DNA from: Halpernia frigidisoli
GTDB taxonomy: Bacteria; Bacteroidota; Bacteroidia; Flavobacteriales; Weeksellaceae
Assembly (NCBI RefSeq): GCF_900113805.1
Contig: NZ_FOQT01000001.1
Span: forward strand, 62,001-126,000
Direction of reading: 5' to 3'
Length of the DNA stretch: 64,000 nt
Under the pieces are notes generated by a model. It made no database searches and had not been told where the DNA came from. It saw nothing but the letters and a program-made list of their open reading frames with translations. This document shows positions 19,501-27,159 of this stretch, one piece after another; the stretch's first letter is position 1; each line of letters opens with the position of its first letter. The position numbers were made by a program, and so were the translations under genes.

Positions 19501-19625
19501 AAGGTTTCAGGGATAATTTGATGAAGCAGCGAAAAGTGAAGAATGCAATCAATCGTGTTGTCGAAGATGAGGTTTTAGCAGAACAGGTTTATCAAATTAT
19601 AGAGCAGAATAAAGAAGATTACTAA
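16575..19625 (+). CDS. hsdR: type I restriction endonuclease subunit R
   Basis: Motor and nuclease subunit of the type I system, 1016 residues from the ATG at 16575 (MINPIERITQNRII matches family starts; the frame stays open upstream to a TTG at 16485, giving 30 unconserved residues). PD-(D/E)xK nuclease: RRPDIVLYINGIAIGVLELKRG split across about 131-152. SF2 translocase: TQGSGKSLMM (Walker A, about 274-283), DECHR (about 384-388), TGTP, GFDAPP and QAICRVNR (motif VI). A helical C-terminal region binds the methylase. It is separated from hsdS by three foreign-looking genes. All catalytic motifs are intact, so the system looks functional. Confidence 0.95.
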   Translation: MINPIERITQNRIIKLFTEQLGYIFYGDWEDRLNNSNVETTYLRKFLKKKEYSDTLVEKAITEVTQLASSNTGNLYERNQKMYNLLRYGVKARPELGEQFETIFPIDWKNWEDNEFGIAEEVTLYNDKHNRRPDIVLYINGIAIGVLELKRGTVDIAESIRQNISNQQELFSQRFFTTVQLIMAGNNTQGLRYGTTDTKQKYYLSWKEEDQDNEDYKLDKYLKKLCEKSRMIDLLYNGVIYDAGVKKLPRPHQYFGLKAAQDFVKRREGGIIWHTQGSGKSLMMVMIGKWILENIPNSRIVILTDRTELDDQIERVFNDVGETDIAKIKSGKELMHYLQASKPRLICSLIHKFGNKGEADFDVFIKELKENPITTQGEIFVFVDECHRTQSGKLNEAMKAILHNAVFMGFTGTPLLKVDKKTTMDVFGRYIHTYKFNEAVQDGVVKDLMYEGRQIEQKLTSQKKVDEWFNIKTKGLNDFQRNELKKKWGTMQNVLSSKGRMEKIVADIVVDFSTKPRLASQNGNAILVAGSIYEAAKYYSLFLQTELKGKCALITSYNPNASDISKEDTGAETETDKEFIYKIYSELLEKISAKGNKTKTETYESDVKELFRKQPARMKLLIVVSKLLTGFDAPPCSYIYIDKKMQDHTLFQAICRVNRLDTDDKDYGYIIDYMELFGNVTDAIDVYTSELDSEGFSKEDVSIQLKDRLKVAAERLEVALETVEALCENVPNKKTDLDFIKYFCGNTEKEEDLKANEYKRMALYKAIVEYIRAFANMTTDFEIAGYKEKQIKHFKERLDFYLNVREVIRIASNEIIDLKVYEADMRFLLDTYIRAEESEKISPFEDISLLDLIDTDMDKAIDSLPKSLKGSKEAVAEVIENNVRSKIVEEHLLDPKYFDEMSVLLTELIEARNRESISYQDYLMKIAELIRMVNKGQKDDVPKSLNTKGKVALYHTLENEELALVCDREVQYAKQEGFRDNLMKQRKVKNAINRVVEDEVLAEQVYQIIEQNKEDY

Positions 19626-19626
19626 T

Positions 19627-20322
19627 ATGCGGACAGAGCATTTACAAATTGGTAGTTTAGAGGTTGAAGTAAAATTTAAACCTATTAAAAACCTGCACTT
19701 AAGTGTGCATCCACCTTTCGGAAATGTAACAGTTTCTTCACCAGAATTTTTTGATCTGGATAAGATTAAAGTTTATTTAATCACAAAAATCTCTTGGATA
19801 AAAAGAGAGCAGAATAAAATAGCAAGTCAGGAAAGAGAAGGTGAAAAATTAATGATTACGAGAGAAAGTCATTATTTTTTAGGGAAAAGATATTTGCTGA
19901 AAATTACAGAAGCCAAAAGAGCGTCTGTTAAAATTCACCATCAAGTCATAGAATTATTTTCTCCTGAACATTACACCACAGAACAGAAGCAGAAACAACT
20001 TAACAATTGGTATCGAAGAGAATTAAATACGGTTTTAGGTAAACTGCTAATGCACCATCTGCGAATCATGAATCTCACACTCGATACCTACTGTGTGCGA
20101 AAAATGAAAACTAAATGGGGAAGTTGCAACAATGAAAACAGCACACTCAATTTTAATATCGAATTAATTAAAAAACCAATGGATTGCATCGAATATATAG
20201 TTGTTCATGAATTGGTTCATTTGTTAGAAAGAAATCACAATAAGAATTTCATTATTTTGATGGATAAATATTTGCCAAATTGGAGAACACAGAAAAAAAT
20301 TCTAAATGATTTGCCTTTATAA
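19627..20322 (+). CDS. YgjP-like M48-type metallopeptidase linked to the type I system
   Basis: 231-residue protein of the YgjP/DUF45 family with HELVHLLERNHNKNF (about 196-210): the HExxH zinc site and a third ligand histidine. The upstream KMKTKWGSCN is the family's typical W-G-S-C segment. It starts one base after hsdR, so it is the last gene of the operon. Members are very often found next to hsdR; a role in protein turnover of the restriction complex is assumed but unproven. Confidence 0.88.
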   Translation: MRTEHLQIGSLEVEVKFKPIKNLHLSVHPPFGNVTVSSPEFFDLDKIKVYLITKISWIKREQNKIASQEREGEKLMITRESHYFLGKRYLLKITEAKRASVKIHHQVIELFSPEHYTTEQKQKQLNNWYRRELNTVLGKLLMHHLRIMNLTLDTYCVRKMKTKWGSCNNENSTLNFNIELIKKPMDCIEYIVVHELVHLLERNHNKNFIILMDKYLPNWRTQKKILNDLPL

Positions 20323-20340
20323 TTTAAATATATTTATTCT

Positions 20341-21102
20341 ATGCACCAAACCTACCGCATCGCCCTTCTCGAAGACAACACCAAACGACTGGATAAATTA
20401 GAATCTTACCTAAGTAAAATTCCCAATGTAGAAATTGTTTTAAAAAGCAAAACTTCTGATTATTTTCTTGATGAGGTTGGTTCTGCGCATCCCGATATTT
20501 TAATTGCAGATCTCAATTTAGGAAATGACAGCATGACAGGCATTGAAGTAGCGCAAGAAATCAAAATCCCGGTATTTTTTACCAGCAATAATCCTGAAAA
20601 ATATGTGCGACAAATAGAACAATTAAAACGGGATGCCGATATTTGCGTAGATCATCTCACAAAACCTTTTAAAGAAGAAGAGTTTTCAAAAAGTTTCAAG
20701 CGTTTTTTGCAGGAAGTATCATTTTTCAATTCCCTTCAATATGTTTATCTGGATTTTAATAAAACCAAAAGAAACGCCATTGCTATTCACGAAATTGTGT
20801 ATCTCTGTGCAGATAAAATGGCAGGTTCAGAATCCAACAATAAACAAATTCATTTTATCAATCGCGCCGCAGAAAACCTAATTGATTTTTCCTTTTCAAA
20901 AATGGAGCATAAAGGATTTTTAAAAACCCAGTTTGTTACTATTCACAAATCATTTAGGGTTAACAAAAAATACATCAAATGTTATCACAGAAAAGATGAA
21001 GAAGTAGAAATTACCATTTACGATGAGATTGGCAAGACAAAAAGTCACAGATTACCTGTGTCCGAAAATTACCATATTGTCATTAAAAAAGAGTTTGGTT
21101 AA
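20341..21102 (+). CDS. LytTR-family response regulator, orphan
   Basis: 253 residues. Receiver domain: acidic pair E11-D12, phospho-acceptor D57 in ILIADLNLG, switch Thr/Ser in FFTSNNP and the lysine of HLTKPF. C-terminal LytTR-type DNA-binding domain (about 140-250) with the usual TIHKSFRVNKKYI and LPVSENY segments. No histidine kinase lies beside it. It sits 18 bases after the metallopeptidase and before a terminator, so it may be transcribed with the restriction operon, which would be an unusual tie. Confidence 0.8.
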   Translation: MHQTYRIALLEDNTKRLDKLESYLSKIPNVEIVLKSKTSDYFLDEVGSAHPDILIADLNLGNDSMTGIEVAQEIKIPVFFTSNNPEKYVRQIEQLKRDADICVDHLTKPFKEEEFSKSFKRFLQEVSFFNSLQYVYLDFNKTKRNAIAIHEIVYLCADKMAGSESNNKQIHFINRAAENLIDFSFSKMEHKGFLKTQFVTIHKSFRVNKKYIKCYHRKDEEVEITIYDEIGKTKSHRLPVSENYHIVIKKEFG

Positions 21103-21138
21103 CCGCTCTTATTCTTCAAAAAAAACCTTTTGTTCCTG

Positions 21139-21174
21139 CGCTTCCGATGTTATTCTCGGAAGCGTATTTTTTTT
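21139..21174 (+). terminator. rho-independent terminator after the LytTR regulator
   Basis: Nine-base-pair stem CGCTTCCGA/TCGGAAGCG (21139-21147, 21156-21164) with an eight-base loop and a T-rich tail. It closes the restriction-modification operon. Confidence 0.8.
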
Positions 21175-21231
21175 ATTTTCTGGATTTTGTTTTGCTAATA
21201 ATTATGTATAACTAAAACAATAAAAATAATT

Positions 21232-22278
21232 ATGGAAACGACAAGAAGTCAAAGAACTTCAAAATCTCAATCTCAAAAAAAGGGTAACATCATGATTGAT
21301 TTTTTTCTAGATCAACATTTAGAAGATATAAAGAATAAAATTGCAGTGGATCTTCTATTTAAAATTGAAAAAGATTTTGAGCAAAGATTGAGAAGTAATT
21401 TGGGCAGAGTAAACAGCGAAATAAAAAAACTGATAACAAATAAAGATCTTATTAATGAAGATAGAAAAAATCTTCACAAGGAAATTGTTGATTTGAAGAC
21501 AAAACTAGACTCAATTAGAAATTATAAAACAATAAGCATAAAAATACAGCATGATGATCAATTAAAAGATTTAGGTGCTCAGCATTATCAGTTTTCAAAA
21601 TTACTACAATATGTGCAGACGAAAAATAATGTTTTTATGGTAGGTTCAGCGGGATCTGGTAAAACAACAGCTGCAGAAAATATTGCGAAAGCCCTTAATT
21701 TAGAATTTTATTTCACTGGTGCCATTACAAGTGAATTCAAATTAACTGGTTTTATGAATGCTCATGGTCAAATTGTTTCAACGCAATTTAGAAAAGCGTA
21801 TGAAGAAGGAGGTGTGTTTCTTTTTGATGAAATTGATGCGAGTTTTCCTCAAGCAATTTTAGCATTCAATGCAGCATTGGCGAATAAGTTTATGGATTTT
21901 CCTGATGGGAGAATTAATAGGCACAAAGATTTTTATTGTATTGCGGCAGCAAATACTTTTGGTACTGGTGCAGATAGAAAATACGTGGGAAGAAATCAAT
22001 TGGACGCTGCGAGTTTGGATCGATTTATTTTTCTATCATGGGAAATTGATGAGAACTTGGAACATCAATTAGCAAATAATACGGAATGGACAAACTATGT
22101 GCAAAAAGTAAGAAAAGCAGTCGCGAAAATTAGCGAAAGAGTAGTAGTAAGTCCAAGAGCTTCAATGATTGGTGCAGAATTATTACAACTAGGTATCAGT
22201 AGAGAAGAGGTCGAACAGGATGTTCTCTGGAAAGGACTTGATGCATCCAGAATTAAAATGATTAAAAATAATATTTAG
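21232..22278 (+). CDS. MoxR/CobS-like AAA+ ATPase
   Basis: 348 residues. A charged N-terminal tail and coiled coil (about 40-100) precede an AAA_5-type ATPase: Walker A GSAGSGKT (138-145), Walker B VFLFDEID (195-202), sensor-1 region IAAANTFGTG (about 237-246) and arginine finger in LDAASLDRF (about 256-264). This matches MoxR/CobS-type chaperone ATPases that act with a dedicated partner, usually encoded next to them. The partner here is the gene starting two bases after this stop. An internal ATG (MIDFFLDQHL, residue 21) is an alternative start. Function unknown; similar pairs are found in phages and accessory regions. Confidence 0.8.
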   Translation: METTRSQRTSKSQSQKKGNIMIDFFLDQHLEDIKNKIAVDLLFKIEKDFEQRLRSNLGRVNSEIKKLITNKDLINEDRKNLHKEIVDLKTKLDSIRNYKTISIKIQHDDQLKDLGAQHYQFSKLLQYVQTKNNVFMVGSAGSGKTTAAENIAKALNLEFYFTGAITSEFKLTGFMNAHGQIVSTQFRKAYEEGGVFLFDEIDASFPQAILAFNAALANKFMDFPDGRINRHKDFYCIAAANTFGTGADRKYVGRNQLDAASLDRFIFLSWEIDENLEHQLANNTEWTNYVQKVRKAVAKISERVVVSPRASMIGAELLQLGISREEVEQDVLWKGLDASRIKMIKNNI

Positions 22279-22280
22279 TT

Positions 22281-23078
22281 ATGAACAAATATGTACAATT
22301 TGATGACTTGCAGGACTTTTGGGATTTTTCCTTTAGAGAAAGTTCATCTCGCAATAAAAGTTCGCGAAATGCTGATTCTGATTGGTATGGTGATGTTTCT
22401 TGGACTGAAGCAAAAGTTTTGGCAAACTCAGGATGGATTGAAGGAATGAACGAAGTAAAAAAGATGAGCGTAGAATTATCTGAAATAATATGTTCTAAAA
22501 TTGAAAAATGGATACCTGAATACACGTATGCAGGAAATATAATTGATATAGGAATGTTTCTAAGCAATTCACCAGAATACTTTATAATTAAAAATCCTAC
22601 AGAGCAAGAACTAAGTGGCAAAATTGTGAAGTTAGTTTGTTCAATATCTTTTTTATGGCAAATAACACCACAAATTATAATTCAGAGAGGGGCGATGATT
22701 TGCGCATTGGTAGATGCATTAGAAATTTCGGGATATAGTTGCGAAATCATTATAAATCAAACAGCTACTTCTTATGGTGGAAAGTTTGAGGTGGATGTAT
22801 GCGTAAAAAAAGCGCATCAATCTTTAAACATTACTGAGGTTGCATTTTGCTTGGCTCATCCAGCCATGTTGAGAAGATTTATGTTTTCGGTTGCAGAACT
22901 CGAAGGTTGGGCGGATTACGCTACGGCTTATGGATGTCCTGCAACAGCTACAGAAAAAGGTGATGTGTATATTGATGAAATATTTAGTTTGGTAGTTCCT
23001 AATTCAGAAGCTATAGAGTGGGTAATCACACAATTAAAAAAACAAGGAATTCAGATCAGCGATAATATTATTAATTAA
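22281..23078 (+). CDS. unrecognised partner protein of the MoxR/CobS-like ATPase
   Basis: 265-residue soluble protein that I cannot place in a named family with confidence. The N-terminal third contains WTEAKVLANSGWIEGMNEV; the C-terminal two thirds alternate hydrophobic strands and helices (QIIIQRGAMICALVDALEISGYSCEIII, then a strand and AFCLAHPAMLRRFMFSVAE), an arrangement like a VWA/Rossmann fold but without a clear metal-site DxSxS. MoxR-type ATPases usually pair with VWA proteins, so this may be a divergent one. Start is two bases after the ATPase stop; operon certain in layout. The region is AT-rich. Confidence 0.6.
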   Translation: MNKYVQFDDLQDFWDFSFRESSSRNKSSRNADSDWYGDVSWTEAKVLANSGWIEGMNEVKKMSVELSEIICSKIEKWIPEYTYAGNIIDIGMFLSNSPEYFIIKNPTEQELSGKIVKLVCSISFLWQITPQIIIQRGAMICALVDALEISGYSCEIIINQTATSYGGKFEVDVCVKKAHQSLNITEVAFCLAHPAMLRRFMFSVAELEGWADYATAYGCPATATEKGDVYIDEIFSLVVPNSEAIEWVITQLKKQGIQISDNIIN

Positions 23079-23093
23079 TTTAATTTTTAAACA

Positions 23094-23234
23094 ATGAAAC
23101 AAAAAATCACACCTCAAGAAAATGCTGCCAATATGCAAAATAAAAACAAAGGCACAAACGGCGTCAATGTCCAAAATGCTAAAAACGAAAGTAATAAAGC
23201 AAAACAATTAGAAGAAAATCGTAAAAAGAAATAA
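23094..23234 (+). CDS. 46-residue hydrophilic protein
   Basis: Short ORF starting MKQKITPQENAANMQNKNKG and ending ENRKKK, extremely rich in Asn, Lys, Gln and Glu, with no hydrophobic core. It starts 15 bases after the ATPase partner gene and is followed at once by a good terminator, so it looks like the third gene of that operon. Such low-complexity small proteins are common in Flavobacteriia; function unknown. Confidence 0.5.
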   Translation: MKQKITPQENAANMQNKNKGTNGVNVQNAKNESNKAKQLEENRKKK

Positions 23235-23240
23235 CAACCA

Positions 23241-23268
23241 AGCCTGAGAAAATTTCTCGGGCTTTTTT
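23241..23268 (+). terminator. rho-independent terminator of the AAA+ operon
   Basis: AGCCTGAGA paired with TCTCGGGCT (one G-U), short AT loop, six T residues. Confidence 0.8.
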
Positions 23269-23345
23269 ATAAGTGTATAGAAGATAATTTTACATTTGGA
23301 TAAACTCAAATTTTCACTAAATTTACCCATCTTTTAAAAAATTCT

Positions 23346-23882
23346 ATGAAAAAAATACTTTTCCTTTTACCGCTCATTTTATTTCTCGCATCCTGTGGAA
23401 GTTCCAGCAAAGTGGTAAAACGCACACCGTATAAAAAGTCAGTGGTAAAAGAAGAAGGTTTAAAAACATTCAATTCCACTTTCCGTGGCGCTTTGGATGC
23501 ACGGCGAAATGAACTTTTAAAAGATTCCGAAAAATACATTGGCGCGCCTTACAAATACGGCGGCAACACAAGTTCCGGCTTCGACTGTTCCGGCTACACC
23601 GTAAAAGTTTTTACCGAAAATAATGAGAATTTACCGCGCCGTTCGCAGGATCAGGCACAGGCAGGCGAGTCAGTTTCCGTACGACAAGTAGAGCCTGGAG
23701 ACCTCGTTTTCTTTGCCACAGCCGGCGGAAACAATGTCACACATGTTGGAATTGTTCACGATATCGGCGATGACGGCGAGATAAAATTTATTCACGCGTC
23801 CACTTCAAAAGGCGTGATGATCTCTTCGCTCAATGAAAAATACTGGAACAAAGCCTTTCTTTTTGCACGCAGAGTGCTTTAA
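23346..23882 (+). CDS. NlpC/P60 (C40) cell-wall endopeptidase lipoprotein
   Basis: 178 residues. Lipoprotein signal ending LFLASC (Cys17), a short linker, and an NlpC/P60 catalytic domain: GFDCSGYTVKVF (Cys about 81), THVGIVHD (His) and FIHAS (third residue of the triad). Members cut D-glutamyl-diaminopimelate bonds in peptidoglycan stem peptides, similar to Spr/MepS. It sits alone between the accessory region and dapD, with no operon partner evident. Confidence 0.9.
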   Translation: MKKILFLLPLILFLASCGSSSKVVKRTPYKKSVVKEEGLKTFNSTFRGALDARRNELLKDSEKYIGAPYKYGGNTSSGFDCSGYTVKVFTENNENLPRRSQDQAQAGESVSVRQVEPGDLVFFATAGGNNVTHVGIVHDIGDDGEIKFIHASTSKGVMISSLNEKYWNKAFLFARRVL

Positions 23883-24072
23883 ATTATATATAAAAGCAGG
23901 ACTATTGAGAAATATAATTTACTGAAAAACTTTTAAAATAAAACCAAATTATTTGACAAAGTCAAAACCTTTGCAAACTCAAAAATGCCTTATAAGCAGT
24001 ATGTTTTTAAATAAATCTTTGCGATATTTGCGCTTGAAATTTACAGAACTGAAATATTAAAATAAAAAATAA

Positions 24073-24885
24073 ATGTCATTACAGGAAAGCATAGAAAATA
24101 TCTGGGAAAATCGTGAATTATTAAAAGATTCAGATAGTCAGGCAAAAATCAGAGAAGTCATAAAAGCCTTGGATTTAGGCGAATTACGCGTTGCCGAACC
24201 AACAGAAAACGGCTGGCAAGTTAACGAATGGGTGAAAAAAGCCGTCGTAATGTATTTCCCGATTCAAAAAATGGAAACCATCGAAGTTGGCCCTTTTGAG
24301 TACCACGACAAAATGCCCTTAAAAAGAAATTATGCCGAAAAAGGCGTTCGCGTTGTGCCCAATGCAGTGGCCAGAGAAGGCGCTTTCATCGCGTCAGGCG
24401 TTATTTTGATGCCGTCGTACGTCAATATTGGCGCCTACGTAGATTCTGGAACCATGGTCGATACCTGGGCAACAGTGGGAAGTTGCGCGCAGATCGGTAA
24501 AAATGTGCATTTAAGCGGCGGTGTCGGTATTGGCGGCGTTTTAGAACCACTTCAGGCTGCGCCCGTAATTATTGAAGATGATGCGTTCATTGGTTCAAGA
24601 TGTATCGTCGTAGAAGGCGTTCGCGTTGGGAAGGAAGCCGTTTTGGGCGCCAATGTTTGCCTTACGATGTCCACCAAAATTATCGACGTTACAGGAGATT
24701 CGCCGGTTGAAACGAAAGGTTACGTGCCGGAACGTTCGGTTGTCATTCCCGGAAGTTACACCAAAACTTTCCCCGCGGGAGATTTCCAGGTGCCGTGCGC
24801 TTTGATCATTGGAAAAAGAAAAGAATCAACCGATAAAAAAACTTCGTTAAATGACGCTTTACGTGAAAATAACGTCGCAGTTTAA
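24073..24885 (+). CDS. dapD: 2,3,4,5-tetrahydropyridine-2,6-dicarboxylate N-succinyltransferase
   Basis: Transfers succinyl from succinyl-CoA to tetrahydrodipicolinate in the succinylase branch of diaminopimelate and lysine synthesis. 270 residues, the family norm. A helical N-terminal domain precedes the left-handed beta-helix of hexapeptide repeats (GAYVDSGTMVDTWATVGSCAQIG, then VHLSGGVGIGGVLEP and AFIGSRCIVVEGVRVG). Active-site segments RVVPNAVAREGAFI and the terminal LIIGKR are present. Monocistronic; followed by dispersed repeat copy 2. Confidence 0.95.
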   Translation: MSLQESIENIWENRELLKDSDSQAKIREVIKALDLGELRVAEPTENGWQVNEWVKKAVVMYFPIQKMETIEVGPFEYHDKMPLKRNYAEKGVRVVPNAVAREGAFIASGVILMPSYVNIGAYVDSGTMVDTWATVGSCAQIGKNVHLSGGVGIGGVLEPLQAAPVIIEDDAFIGSRCIVVEGVRVGKEAVLGANVCLTMSTKIIDVTGDSPVETKGYVPERSVVIPGSYTKTFPAGDFQVPCALIIGKRKESTDKKTSLNDALRENNVAV

Positions 24886-24902
24886 GATTTAAAGAAGATT
24901 TA

Positions 24903-24991
24903 TTTGGGCAGCTTTTTCCGTCCTCCACTCCCAATCTTTTTTTCAAATGCAAAAAAAGGATTTCCGTTCAGGCCGGGCTGCAGATCGTCGC
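24903..24991. repeat. dispersed ~95-bp repeat, copy 2 (after dapD)
   Basis: Same blocks as at 6241-6333 and 52129-52250, with CTTTTTTT and AAAAAAAG arms around a short loop and the GGATTTCCGTTCAGGC, GGGCTGCAG tail. It is intergenic here. Confidence 0.85.
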
Positions 24992-25037
24992 TGTTTTTAA
25001 AGTGATTTTATAAAAACAAATATTTTCATCCAAAGAA

Positions 25038-26210
25038 ATGTTGAAAGAGAAATTTCTAAAATTCATATCAAATCCCAAAATTATTTTTGGGATTTATTTG
25101 GTAGTTTCTTTAATTTCCGCCGTCGCAAAATACTTCCGCGGACCGATTGCTTACAACAATTATCTTTTATTCAAGAACGTTTTTCTCAGCAGTTTAAGAT
25201 CCGAAAATATTTTCCAGCAGCACCAGGATCTTTTTTTTGATTCCAATCATTACGGTGTTTTTTTTGGTGTGCTCATAGCACCGTTTGCTTTGTTGCCGGA
25301 TTGGCTCGGCATGCCACTTTGGAATGTCGCGAATGCTTTTGTTTTTGTTTTCGCCTTAAGCAAATTACCCATTTCAAATATTAAAAAATCCTTCGTCGCC
25401 TGGCTTTGTCTGCAGGAATTTATTACGGCAGCCTTAAGCGTTCAATTCAACATCGCTTTAACTGGTTTGCTCGTTTTATCAATGGTTTACATTTATGAAA
25501 AAAAAGAAACAAAATCTGCACTGGCAATTCTGATCGGGTTTTTCGTTAAACTCTACGGCATTGTTGGGCTTTCCGGCTTTTTCTTTATCAAAAACAAATG
25601 GAAATTTATATTGTCATTTGCCGTAATTTTTCTCGTCTTTCTAATTTTGCCAATGTTGTATTCCAGTCCACATTTTGGCTTGCAGTCTTATCAGGATTGG
25701 TACATTTCGTTATCCGGTAAAAATATTGAAAATGAGTCACTAACCTCGATGCAGGATTTTTCTTTAATGGGAATTGTACGCCGTGTTTTAGGTGATGCAA
25801 CTATTTCAAATCTTTATTTTTTAATTCCTGGCGTTATTATTTTTGCCTTGCCTTATTTAAGGATCAAACAATACAAAGAAGTCGCGTTTCAGTTGATGAT
25901 CTTATGTTCTACGCTTTTGTTCATCGTTTTATTTAGTTCAAGTTCAGAATCGCCAACATTTATAATTGCAGTCACCGGCGTAATGATCTGGTTTATCATT
26001 CAAAAAGAAAAAACACCATTTGTAATTTTCCTTTTGATCTTCGTTCTGATTTTAACCTGTTTTTCAACTTCAGATCTTTTTCCAAAAAATATTAAGCAAC
26101 TTTATATCAAAAAATATTCATTAAAAGCCTTACCATGTGTATTCGTTTGGTTCCGAATAATTTATGAATTAATGGTAAAAAATTTCCGCAAAGATTACAG
26201 TTTAAATTAA
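25038..26210 (+). CDS. DUF2029/GT87-type membrane glycosyltransferase-like protein
   Basis: 390-residue polytopic membrane protein with roughly ten hydrophobic segments (for example IIFGIYLVVSLISAVA, YGVFFGVLIAPFALLP, FILSFAVIFLVFLILP). Layout and the early periplasmic loop YNNYLLFKNVFL..HQDLFFDSNHYGVFF fit polyprenol-phosphate-mannose-dependent GT87 enzymes (DUF2029). It heads a four-gene group with a GT2, a polysaccharide deacetylase and a GT4, suggesting a role in a surface glycan or glycolipid. Specific sugar unknown. Confidence 0.7.
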   Translation: MLKEKFLKFISNPKIIFGIYLVVSLISAVAKYFRGPIAYNNYLLFKNVFLSSLRSENIFQQHQDLFFDSNHYGVFFGVLIAPFALLPDWLGMPLWNVANAFVFVFALSKLPISNIKKSFVAWLCLQEFITAALSVQFNIALTGLLVLSMVYIYEKKETKSALAILIGFFVKLYGIVGLSGFFFIKNKWKFILSFAVIFLVFLILPMLYSSPHFGLQSYQDWYISLSGKNIENESLTSMQDFSLMGIVRRVLGDATISNLYFLIPGVIIFALPYLRIKQYKEVAFQLMILCSTLLFIVLFSSSSESPTFIIAVTGVMIWFIIQKEKTPFVIFLLIFVLILTCFSTSDLFPKNIKQLYIKKYSLKALPCVFVWFRIIYELMVKNFRKDYSLN

Positions 26211-26227
26211 TTTTATTAAAATCACTG

Positions 26228-27157
26228 ATGAAAAAAATCTCAATTGTAATTCCGGCTTTTAATGAAGAGCAAAATATTCCGCTTATTCATCAAAAAATAA
26301 GCGAAGTTTTTTCTGCTTTGCCGACTTATAATTTTGAAATTATTTTCGTTAATGACGGCAGCAGAGATCAGACACAAAATGTTTTAGAAAATCTCTCATC
26401 ACAATTTCCTGAAGTTAAATATTTAGAATTTTCCCGTAATTTTGGTCATCAGCCGGCCGTAAAAGCTGGAATTGATTATTCGAATTCGAACGCGGTAATT
26501 TCTATGGACGCAGATTTACAACATCCGGCTGAGTTAATTCCTGAAATGATATCTGCCTGGGAAGAAGGTTTTGATATTGTTTACACAATTAGGAAATATC
26601 CGAAAGAAATTTCCAGATTTAAAAGAAAAACGTCAGATTATTTTTACAAATTTTTATCGAAAATCTCAGATGTCGATATGACGACCGGTGGCGGCTCAGA
26701 CTTTCGTTTAATGGACGCTTCCGTGGTTGATGTCATGAGAAATATGCAGGAATCTGATCTGTTTTTACGCGGACTTTCCACCTGGATGGGTTTTAAACAA
26801 AAAGGCATAAAATTTACCGCTAATGAAAGATTTCATGGTGAAAGCAGTTACAATTTAAATAAAATGATGAAATTTGCTTTTACAGGAATCACAGCTTTTA
26901 GCGTAAAACCTCTTTACCTAGCAGCTTATTTGGGTTTTTTCTTTTCACTTTTATCAGTCGTTATTTATATTCCTTACGTTTTACACGCTTTTTTTGCCGG
27001 CACAGAAATTTCCGGTTGGGCTTCACTGATCATGACCGTCGTTTTCTTTGGCGGATTACAATTGGTTATTTTGGGGATTTTCGGCATTTATTTAGGAAAA
27101 ATTTTTAAACAGGTTAAAGAAAGACCAAACTATATTATCCGCAGTAAAAATTTTTAA
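26228..27157 (+). CDS. GT2 family glycosyltransferase with C-terminal membrane helices (GtrB/DPM1-like)
   Basis: 309 residues. GT-A fold: ISIVIPAFNEEQNIPLI, FVNDGSRDQT and the DxD-type MDADLQHP; then HGESSYNLNKMMKFAFTGI, followed by two membrane helices (YLGFFFSLLSVVIYIPYVL, SLIMTVVFFGGLQLVILGIFG split here). This layout is that of polyprenyl-phosphate glycosyltransferases, which would supply the lipid-linked sugar to the GT87-like neighbour. Spaced 17 bases after it. Confidence 0.87.
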   Translation: MKKISIVIPAFNEEQNIPLIHQKISEVFSALPTYNFEIIFVNDGSRDQTQNVLENLSSQFPEVKYLEFSRNFGHQPAVKAGIDYSNSNAVISMDADLQHPAELIPEMISAWEEGFDIVYTIRKYPKEISRFKRKTSDYFYKFLSKISDVDMTTGGGSDFRLMDASVVDVMRNMQESDLFLRGLSTWMGFKQKGIKFTANERFHGESSYNLNKMMKFAFTGITAFSVKPLYLAAYLGFFFSLLSVVIYIPYVLHAFFAGTEISGWASLIMTVVFFGGLQLVILGIFGIYLGKIFKQVKERPNYIIRSKNF

Positions 27158-27159
27158 AA

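Noticed and set aside
21023-21211. 62-codon frame across the end of the LytTR gene
   Set aside because: Out of frame with the regulator and running through its terminator hairpin; a shadow frame.
7862-23268. Integrative element using tRNA-Ala as attachment site
   Set aside because: No integrase and no repeat of the tRNA 3' end seen at the far side of the accessory region.
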